Of a stretch of 64,000 nucleotides of DNA, positions 55,998 through 64,000 are shown in pieces. Position numbers and translations under genes: made by a program. The notes under the pieces were generated by a model. The model was given only the letters and a program-made list of their open reading frames with translations. It was not told where the DNA came from and ran no database searches. Source of the stretch: Luidia sarsii (lineage: Eukaryota > Echinodermata > Asteroidea > Paxillosida > Luidiidae); contig OX465104.1 of the NCBI GenBank assembly GCA_949987565.1, positions 4,927,248 to 4,991,247 of the forward strand, given 5' to 3'. Positions within the stretch are counted from its first letter, which is position 1; each line of letters begins with the position of its first letter.

Positions 55998-58900
55998 CTG
56001 TGGAGTCAAGAATCAAGACAGATCCAGATTTATCGAATCGCTTTTTGAAGAAAGAAAAACAAAAAAGGAAATGCTTTCTTGTAAATGATCACCGACGAGT
56101 ATACTGCACGGACATTTAAAAAAACAAACAATTCATAGACTTGATTTATCACTTGATTTATCTGTGATGCAACGCCGTACCCGCCGATATACAATATTCG
56201 AATCCGCCACACGACCTCGTCCAGCTCGGTGGTCAAGTGGTTAGGAGTTAGACGTCTGCACTGGAAAGCAGGAGTCGTGGGTTCGAATCCCGCCCGAGCT
56301 GCCTGAATTGTCTTGGTTTTTGCATCAGGCATTGGGCAAAGCACTGAGCAATCGGTGTTTAGCAAGGGGCAAAACCTCATTGGAAAGACTCGATTTAGCT
56401 CAATCATCCTTGATCTAATTCAGAAACTATTCACCTTTGATATTCAAGATGGCAGTTGCCAGTAACCAAAAAAAAATTAATACCGGTGAGTCAAACTCCA
56501 ATATTTCTTTTTTGAATAAGCTTTTTTAAAAGGAAGAGGAATTAATCTTATGGAGATAATGTCGTCTTTCCATTGTCAGAAAAACTAGCCATTTCCTAGG
56601 GATGGGGAAGGTCTACCTTAGGTCAATTAATTGAGTCTCGGTTCTTCAAAACATAGATAAAAGATGATTCCACTGAAATAACCAAATATGGAAAAATCGA
56701 AAATCAAACGTGCCGGACGGACATTTTGCAAAAAGTAAACAGCATGTGGTCTACGTCTTTGGGCAACTCAGTAACCAAGATTTAAGCAAAGTGTCAACTA
56801 ACATGAGGATATCTGTTGGATTGGCCCCTTGCAGTTTCTTCAAAGCATAGCGTATCTTTTCCCTTGGGTACCAGGCCTCATCTTGTCCGCCGTCCCCCTC
56901 AGTCTCACTCTGACCTTCAGTCGTCAAACCGGCAACTCTCTGTGCCTTGGCCTGCTTCACAGCATTCATCTGAAGACAAGAGGAACAGCATCAAGCAGGG
57001 ATTAGTGGTCCATGCACTGCTTCCCAAATCAGATTTTGTCTGTGAGGTACAGGGAACCATTGACTAGATAGAACAGCAGCCTACGTACTGGTTCCCACAT
57101 CAGTTACTGACTGTTAGATAGAGGGAACCAGTGACAAGACCAGCAGTCCATGCTCTGGTTCCCACATAAGACATTGTCTGTGAGGTACAGGGAACCAGTG
57201 ACTAGACCAGCAGTCCATTCACTGGTTCCCACATCGGGTACTGACTGTTAAATAGAGGGAACCAGTGACAAGACCAGCAGTCCATGCACTCCATTCCCAC
57301 ATAAGACATTGTCTGTGAGGTACAGGGAACCAGTGACTAGACCAGCAGTCCATGCACTGGTTCCCACATCAGGTACTGACTGTTAGATAGAGGGAACCAG
57401 TGACTATACCAATAGTCCATGCACTGGTTCCCACATCAGATATTGTCTGTGAGGTACAGGGAACCAGTGACTAGACCAGCAGTCCATGCACTGGTTCCCA
57501 CATCGGGTACTGACTGTTAGATAGAGGGAACCAGTGACTATACCAATAGTCCATGCACTGGTTCCCACATCAGATATTGTCTGTGAGGTACAGGGAACCA
57601 GTGACTAGACCAGCAGTCCATGCACTGGTTCCCACATCAGGTACTGACTGTTAGATAGAGGGAACCAGTGACAAGCTACCAGCAGTTCATGCACTGGTTC
57701 CCACATCAGATATTGTCTGTGAAGTAGAGGGAACCAGTGACTAGACGGCAGTCCATGCACTGGTTCCCACATCCAGCTCTGTGATCAAGTGGTTAAGACG
57801 TCTGCACTAGAAAGTGCGAGTATAGCAGGTTCGAATCCCACCCGAGCAGCCTGAATTTTTTCATCAGGCATCAGGCAAAGCACTGAGTGCGTATCACGTT
57901 GAGCAGGGCAAACACCTTATTGAAAAAAAATTACATTCTTCTTGATGCAAACATCATCTTATATCTACAAAAGAAATATGTTTAGGGTATCAAGAGGCCA
58001 CCGTACCTTCCAGTCTAATGAGGGTTCCTTAATGAAGACATCCATAGTACAGATGAGGGTTTCGTGGTTCTGCCTCAGGGCCCTCAGACTGTGCACCATA
58101 CAACTCTGTAACATCCCTTCCTTCTTGAGAGGCATCATAAGATTGATTATTTGTCTGGTAAGTCGGAAAGGCACAAGCTCTGGAACTGGAAGGAACTACA
58201 AATTGGGATAAACAAAGAATAGATTGGGATAAACAAGGAATCACATTGGGATAAACAAGGAATCACATTGGGATAAACAAGGAATACAATTAGAAAAAAC
58301 AAGTAATCAAATGGGATAAACATGGAATAAAATGGGATAAACATGGAATAAAATGGGATAAACAAGGAATAAATTGGGATAAACAAAGAATAAATTGGGA
58401 TAAACAAATAATAAAATGGGATAAACAAGAAATAAATTCGGATAAATTAGGAATAAAATGGGATAAACAAATAATAAAATGGGATAAACAAGAAATAAAT
58501 TTTGATAAATAAGGAATAAAATGGGATTAACAAGGAATAGAATGGGATTAACGAGGAATAAAATACAATAAACATGGAAGATAATGGGATAAACATGGAA
58601 CAAAATGGGACAAACAAGGAATAAAATGGGATAAACAAGGAATACAATTGATTAAACAAGGAATACAATTGATTAAACAAGGAATAAGATGGAATGAATA
58701 TTTGTATCATTTGTGTAAATCATTTTTGCTTTCATCTCTTTAATGTTGACTATTTTGATCTCCCGCAATGTACTTCTTGTTGGTGTAAGAAAAAAAGGAG
58801 AATCAATGGAAATAGGTCAATCGAGATGAGCTTTTAGGGGGAAAAAAGTGAGAAAAAAAGGAGAAAGGAGGCTGATTTTAAATATTTGTAAAACAGCTGA

Positions 58901-61900
58901 TTATTTGGTACGGCCCCAAATAAATTAAAGGTTAATTGACAGAGCACTGGCACCATAACATTTAAATTAAATGATTACATTTCTGAAGCGCTATCTCATA
59001 CATGATTATATATTCAAAAGCGCTTCATAAAAAAAAATAAAAAAAATATTTTTAAAAGAAATTAATAAAGAAATTAATAAACTCAAGGTCAGGGTTCACA
59101 TCCAAGCCAAGTCTGCGACACGATGTTGCCGTGGTGAGGACACACCCCAGTACTGACCTGGGTGGCGGAGCCGAAGGCATGGCCAAAGTCGATGCCGATC
59201 ATTCCACCAGTCTCCAGGCTGAGCAGGAAGTTGGACAAATGGCGGTCGCCGATGCCCAGGACGTACTGGCAGATAGACAGGACGGCATGGGTCTGCGCAA
59301 AGTGCGCCCTCAGGGTTATGAACGCCTCAGGCGATGCACTCAGCTGGATGAATGCACGTCTGCAATCGAGAGATAAGGCTTGAGGCAGGCCTTGAATTTG
59401 GTCATTTTCAGGGCAAGGCCACTTTGGCCTTGAACGATGCAAAAATTTTCGGGGACACCAAGGCCAGTGGGTAGGGCAACAAGGCCCCCCCCCCCCACAA
59501 AACAAAATTGGGAAAGGGCACGACGGCCAAGGTAAAAATAGGGCATGGCCAAACTGGCCGTGAAGACGGGGATTTTTTGCGGGGCACCTTGGCCAGTAAA
59601 GAGGGCAACGACGGCACTGGCCGTCGTGGCCGCCGTTCAATTCAAGCCCTGTTGAGGGCTTGCACGGTGGAAATATGAAGTGGAAGGTTTGCGGGTGACA
59701 CCGTGTAGCACTCCTTCTCTTTCGAGAAGGAGTGCGGCTCTTTAGCATTTGCCAGGGCCTGCTAAGAGACTTGTCCGATTCCACCGTTGGTCTGGTCTGC
59801 ATTTGCCATGTGAGACCACCTGATGTTTTTTTTTTTCTTCTTCTTCTTCATTTTCGTGGCAAGGGAAGTTCAGAGCCGCACACTCCTTCTCGAGTGCTAC
59901 GTGGGGTATGTTCAGACAGCATTTTAAATTCGCAAAATCTACCGTTTTAACCCGATCGTTTTTATGTGTGTCTGAACGCTCGCGACACCGTAATGAAATT
60001 TAAAACCGATCCGGTTTAACTCGCCGCTAAAACGCAAATCTGAAACTACTCGAGAGGAGAGTTCAGCGCTAAAACTGATCCAGTTTAGCTGCTTGAGTTG
60101 TGTTCATTTGTAATGGTGTAAAACAACTTGTCACGACAACTACATACATGTACAAGATCTAAAGTACGGTATTGGAGATGTTTGGTGACATGCACATCAT
60201 ACAACTCAGTATTCATGTTGTCCTCAGTTCAGTGTGGTCCTCTTGCACAGCTTTGAAAGGAGACTGGTTGGTCTATTGACATCAAGTTCTATCAATCTCT
60301 GACTGGATTCTAGCATTTGTGCCGAGAGTCACTTAGAATTATCTAGCAAACATTTACCTCATCGAGTCGGAGATCTATCAATCTCTGACTGGATTCTAGC
60401 ATTAGTGCCGAGAGTCATTTAGAATTATCTAGCAAACATTTACCTCATCCAGTCAGAGATCTATCAATCTCTGACTGGATTCTAGCACTAGTGCCAAGAG
60501 TCACTTAGAATTATCCAGCAAACATTTAGTCAGAGATCTATCAATCTCTGACTGGATTCTAGCATTAGTGCCGAGAGTCATGTAGAATTATCTAGCAAAC
60601 ATTTACCTCATCCAGTCAGAGATCTATCAATCTCTGACTGGATTCTAGCACTAGTGCCAAGAGTCACTTAGAATTATCCAGCAAACATTTAGTCAGAGAT
60701 CTATCAATCTCTGACTGGATTCTAGCATTAGTGCCCAGAGTCATTTAGAATTATCTAGCAAACATTTACCTCATCCAGTCAGAGATCTATCAATCTCTGA
60801 CTGGATTCTAGCACTAGTGCCAAGAGTCACGTAGAATTATCTAGCAAACATTTACCTCATCTAGTCAGAGATCTATCAATCTCTGACTGGATTCTAGCAC
60901 TAGTGCCAAGAGTCACTTAGAATTATCCAGCAAACATTTACCTCATCTAGTCAGAGATCTATCAATCTCTGACTGGATTCTAGCACTAGTGCCAAGAGTC
61001 ATTTAGAATTATCTAGCAAACATTTACCTCATCTAGTCAGAGATCTATCAATCTCTGACTGGATTCTAGCATTAGTGCTCAGAGTCATGTAGAATTATCT
61101 AGCAAACATTTACCTCATCTAGTCGGAGCTCTATCAATCTCTGACTGGATTCTAGCATTAGTGCCAAGAGTCACGTAGAATTATCTAGCAAACATTTACC
61201 TCATCCAGTCAGAGATCTATCAATCTCTGACTGGATTCTAGCACTAGTGCCAAGAGTCACTTAGAATTATCCAGCAAACATTTAGTCAGAGATCTATCAA
61301 TCTCTGACTGGATTCTAGCATTAGTGCCCAGAGTCATTTAGAATTATCTAGCAAACATTTACCTCATCCAGTCAGAGATCTATCAATCTCTGACTGGATT
61401 CTAGCACTAGTGCCAAGAGTCACGTAGAATTATCTAGCAAACATTTACCTCATCTAGTCAGAGATCTATCAATCTCTGACTGGATTCTAGCACTAGTGCC
61501 AAGAGTCACTTAGAATTATCCAGCAAACATTTACCTCATCTAGTCAGAGATCTATCAATCTCTGACTGGATTCTAGCACTAGTGCCAAGAGTCATTTAGA
61601 ATTATCTAGCAAACATTTACCTCATCTAGTCAGAGATCTATCAATCTCTGACTGGATTCTAGCATTAGTGCTCAGAGTCATGTAGAATTATCTAGCAAAC
61701 ATTTACCTCATCTAGTCGGAGCTCTATCAATCTCTGACTGGATTCTAGCATTAGTGCCAAGAGTCACGTAGAATTATCTAGCAAACATTTACCTCATCTA
61801 GTCAGAGATCTATCAATCTCTGACTGGATTCTAGCATTAGTGCCCAGAGTCACGTAGAATTATCTAGCAAACATTTACCTCATCTAGTCGGAGCTCTATC

Positions 61901-63441
61901 AATCTCTGACTGGATTCTAGCATTAGTGCCAAGAGTCATGTAGAATTATCTAGCAAACATTTACCTCATCTAGTCAGAGATCTATCAATCTCTGACTGGA
62001 TTCTAGCATTAGTGCCCAGAGTCACTTAGAATTATCTAGCAAACATTTACCTCATCTAGTCAGAGATCTATCAACCTCTGACTGGATTCTAGCACTAGTG
62101 CTGATCCCGTAGAATTATCTAGCAAACATTTACCTCATCTAGTCAGAGATCTATCAATCTCTGACTGGATTCTAGCATTAGTGCCCAGAGTCATGTAGAA
62201 TTATCTAGCAAACATTTACCTCATCTAGTCGGAGATCTATCAATCTCTGACTGGATTCTAGCATTAGTGCCAAGAGTCACGTAGAATTATCTAGCAAACA
62301 TTTACCTCATCTAGTCAGAGATCTATCAATCTCTGACTGGATTCTAGCATTAGTGCCCAGAGTCACTTAGAATTATCTAGCAAACATTTACCTCATCTAG
62401 TCAGAGATCTATCAACCTCTGACTGGATTCTAGCATTAGTGCCCAGAGTCACGTAGAATTATCTAGCAAACATTTACCTCATCTAGTCAGAGATCTATCA
62501 ACCTCTGACTGGATTCTAGCACTAGTGCTGATCCCGTAGAATTATCTAGCAAACATTTACCTCATCAGATCCCATGGAATGAGTGATTCCCACAAACGGA
62601 ATGACTTGACCGTGTCCGAGTAGCTGGCCTTCCTATCAACGAAGAATTACAAGTTGAACCAAAAAAAGGATGAAAGCAAATCAGGAATGGGAGGAGTGAA
62701 GAATCCTGACCTGAAGGTGCTTTGTGATTAAGGTAATTAGACTGGACAAACCAGTATCGTTAACACTAAGAAAATGTAAACCGTGAAGAACGGGTGAAAA
62801 TGTAATTTAGCCTTGAAAAGAAAATTCACAGTGTTTTCACCCCTATGTCAAGTACACAGTTAGTCAATAGTTTTCACAGCACTTTCACAGTGTTTTCACC
62901 AGTGGATTCCAAGGCCACATTCCTGTTGGCAAATGGCTAGAGGCAGTTTCAAAGTATCTGGGAGTGACAGTTACAAGGACACCATACAGTACCTCTATGG
63001 CAGCTGGGGGGCCCTACTTATAAATGAATTAGCCATCCCTCAAGGCTGGAAATTGCCACCCTAGATATTCACAGTTTTTTTACTGTCTCTTTAGTGACCT
63101 TAAGATGTCCTTATCAGGTCAGAGAGGCAATTATTTTTTTCAAGGTAAATTCACTGCAGAATGCACCGTGAAATCACAGTGATTTTTAAAGTTTCACGGT
63201 GAAATGACTTTTTCACCCCTTTTTTCACGGGTTAGATGTTCATAGTGTAAGTTCATTAGATTTTAAGTCCGTACAGGGTCCCAATGGGTGTAATGAATAT
63301 GCATGAGGTATTCTTACAGTAAATGGATTCTAGAGAGCCACTTACTGATAGACTGCTCCATAAAGGGAGCCAGCGTCTTTCACTTTCATTCCTCTTGTGT
63401 GTTTCTCCATCCATTCCATCTGCTTCCTCTTTGGGCTATGA
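55793..63441 (-). CDS. PRKDC: DNA-dependent protein kinase catalytic subunit, C-terminal six exons
   Basis: Exons 63346-63441, 62561-62632, 59158-59359, 58007-58195, 56803-56969 and 55793-55997 join in phase into 309 residues plus stop; the upstream gene is beyond the right edge. DNA-PKcs is the nuclear PI3K-like kinase recruited by Ku70/80 to DNA double-strand ends for end joining. Landmarks: [28 protein letters not shown], catalytic loop [11 protein letters not shown], metal-binding [50 protein letters not shown], and the FATC end [17 protein letters not shown], which in PI3K-like kinases supports the active site. All key residues are intact. Convergent with the peroxidase gene. Confidence 0.96.
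56215..56400 (+). mobile_element. SINE S2 copy, best-preserved head
   Basis: AGCTCGGTGGTCAAGTGGTT...GGGTTCGAATCCCGCCCGAG, whose ends pair like an acceptor stem. The tail AGGCATTGGGCAAAGCACTG follows. In the last PRKDC intron. Confidence 0.8.
56803..56969 (-). CDS. PRKDC: PRKDC exon, linker to FATC
   Basis: Acidic linker ([17 protein letters not shown]) and [18 protein letters not shown]. Donor GTTAGT, phase 2. Confidence 0.92.
57000..57775. repeat. About 62-bp minisatellite in a PRKDC intron
   Basis: Twelve or so units alternating in two types (CATCAGATATTGTCTGTGAGG and CATCAGGTACTGACTGTTAG), giving a 124-bp higher-order period. Each unit has GGGAACCAGTG and its complement CACTGGTTCCC. Starts about 30 bp from a splice acceptor. 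Confidence 0.92.
57775..57965 (+). mobile_element. SINE S2 copy
   Basis: CCAGCTCTGTGATCAAGTGG, GGTTCGAATCCCACCCGAGC and the GCATCAGGCAAAGCACTGAG tail, ending GATGCAAACATCATCTTATA. Confidence 0.78.
58007..58195 (-). CDS. PRKDC: PRKDC activation segment and distal C-lobe exon
   Basis: [20 protein letters not shown] to KEPSLDWK, 63 codons, phase 0. Acceptor TTGTAG at the edge of a 21-bp array. Confidence 0.95.
58200..58690. repeat. About 21-bp minisatellite in a PRKDC intron
   Basis: Some 23 units of TGGGATAAACAAGGAATAAAA. Abuts the PRKDC acceptor at 58195. Long minus-strand frames rich in Phe, Ile and Tyr are by-products. Confidence 0.93.
59158..59359 (-). CDS. PRKDC: PRKDC catalytic and metal-binding loop exon
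   Basis: [19 protein letters not shown] and [14 protein letters not shown], with the Asp and Asn of the catalytic loop and the DFG Asp. Confidence 0.97.
59690..59910. mobile_element. Family B copy, diverged
   Basis: AGGTTTGCGGGTGACACCGTG, GCACTCCTTCTC and inverted GAGAAGGAGTGCGGCTCTTT; AGAGCCGCACACTCCTTCTC on the right. In a PRKDC intron. Confidence 0.55.
60275..62561. repeat. 86-bp satellite array with reiterated splice donors
   Basis: About 27 units; most read CTCATCTAGTCAGAGATCTA TCAATCTCTGACTGGATTCT ... AGCAAACATTTAC. A few units are 76 bp. Each has the perfect inverted repeat AGTCAGAGAT/ATCTCTGACT. On the minus strand most units contain ATGAGGTAAATG, identical to the true donor at 62561. 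A block of about 590 bp is itself duplicated (around 60620-61200 and 61206-61790). Confidence 0.96.
62561..62632 (-). CDS. PRKDC: PRKDC exon ahead of the catalytic loop
   Basis: [20 protein letters not shown] then DLMR. The donor ATGAG/GTAAAT is the first unit of the 86-bp array that follows. Confidence 0.9.
62775..63245. mobile_element. Inverted-repeat element with GTGAAA-rich ends, second copy
   Basis: Inverted relative to 36476-36950; shares AGTATCTGGGAGTGACAGTT, ACAAGGACACCATACAGTAC and AGCCATCCCTCAAGGCTGG. In a PRKDC intron. Confidence 0.78.
63346..63441 (-). CDS. PRKDC: PRKDC exon, kinase C-lobe (first visible)
   Basis: [10 protein letters not shown] and [13 protein letters not shown] before a GTAAGT donor. 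The 5' edge is uncertain: AG at 63442-63443 gives seven extra residues compared with AG at 63420-63421, which has a poor pyrimidine tract. Confidence 0.75.
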
Positions 63442-63479
63442 CTGCATTGATTGAGAGAGACAGACATAGAGTGAGGTTA

Positions 63480-64000
63480 ACCACTTTGCGCTGGGGGGGT
63501 GGGGTTTCAGCGCCGATGACCGCCATACGGGGTTTTTTGAAGAATGCATCATTTTCAAATCTCGCTAAAACAATTGGAACAACATATTTCTGTGAAATAC
63601 TATGGGTACAAGAGAGCAAAAACCTGGCACAATTTGGACGTCGTTGTGGCTTTTGTCAAGAGATTATCCGTTCGAAAAAGGGCCCGTTGTGCGTCGTCAA
63701 TGGACCGTAACGGACTTGTGTGTGCGTGCTTGTACGGTGCTGTCAATCCCTGACCACAGACTGCAGCCTCCACTCCAGGCAGTCAAATCTTTGAGTTGGT
63801 CGGCCACAACCGAGCGTACAGATTGCGGTTAAGAATGTGGGGGGAATTCCAATGCCTGACTGACAACCGTTGGGCTGTGTGGCATGCAAACACAATGTCC
63901 CCCGCGTGCTTTCAGCGGCAGCGCTGTATCCCTCCATCCTCCACAGTAAAAGTCCCATAATTGCACAATTACTGCTGCTAATCTTGCAATTCATGTGGCA
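63480..64000 (+). mobile_element. Dispersed repeat R (uninterrupted copy, runs off the window)
   Basis: Contains GCGCCGATGACCGCCATACG, GTTGTGGCTTTTGTCAAGAG and GAATTCCAATGCCTGACTG. Provides the empty site for the Mutator-like insertion at 51750-51907. Confidence 0.8.

Noticed and set aside
55575..56119. Plus-strand frames opposite the PRKDC FATC exon
   Set aside because: Antisense shadows; the minus strand gives the conserved FATC domain.
56221..56301. tRNA gene
   Set aside because: The acceptor-like ends pair, but the anticodon arm is poor, extra bases follow the D arm, and the same head plus tail recurs in several places, so it is a SINE.
58147..58710. Long hydrophobic frames ([12 protein letters not shown] repeats)
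   Set aside because: By-product of the 21-bp intronic minisatellite in PRKDC.
60275..62561. CRISPR-like array (regular repeats with short palindromes)
   Set aside because: No unique spacers: the whole 86-bp unit repeats, it lies in an animal intron, and there are no cas genes.

Overview
This is nuclear DNA of an animal with split genes. Four host genes were reconstructed exon by exon, with GT-AG introns and unbroken reading phase. DNA-PKcs, MKK4, an ANKRD42-type ankyrin protein and a peroxidasin/myeloperoxidase-superfamily enzyme point to a metazoan. The intron sizes, the abundance of Penelope-like retroelements and the short DNA transposons fit an invertebrate deuterostome, with an echinoderm as my best guess. 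No sequence seen here fixes the species.

Layout, left to right. 1217-4019 (minus): four ankyrin exons of an ANKRD42-like gene that runs off the left edge. 4369-10598: a nearly perfect 6.2-kb palindrome made of two head-to-head copies of a 905-codon Penelope-like reverse transcriptase/GIY-YIG endonuclease gene, bounded by a probable 13-bp target-site duplication. 10612-17555: repeats and probably the long 3' UTR of the next gene. 17556-28646 (minus): a complete 12-exon MAP2K4 (MKK4) gene of 403 codons. 28647-33404: intergenic, repeat-rich. 33405-52478 (plus): a TATA-box promoter and a complete 11-exon secreted heme peroxidase of 695 residues. 52479-55792: intergenic. 55793-63441 (minus): the last six exons of PRKDC (DNA-PKcs), covering the kinase catalytic and metal-binding loops and the FATC tail. 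MAP2K4 and the peroxidase diverge; the peroxidase and PRKDC converge. The four genes act in unrelated pathways: stress signalling, extracellular oxidation, DNA end joining and an unassigned ankyrin role.

The most unusual system is the Penelope family. Besides the big palindrome there are several 135-180-bp hairpin elements with the same outer ends: a roughly 60-nt unpaired extension on one side and two inverted arms of about 50 nt. Most carry their own 8-14-bp target-site duplications, and one can be compared with an empty site elsewhere in the window. They look like internally deleted versions of the palindrome that moved as units. Tandem multimers of the same end sequence (five 40-bp units at 35641-35835, three at 32155-32270) and hammerhead-ribozyme-like cores support an RNA-processing origin. 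A second, unrelated hairpin family (from 1890 onward) carries CTGATGA...GAAACGTT hammerhead-like cores next to a histone-type stem-loop.

The rest is dense in non-autonomous elements: two tRNA-derived SINE families, at least nine families of terminal-inverted-repeat elements (several with clear target-site duplications or empty sites), LINE 3' remnants, and tandem arrays. Many arrays abut splice sites and, in two cases, repeat the splice donor itself.
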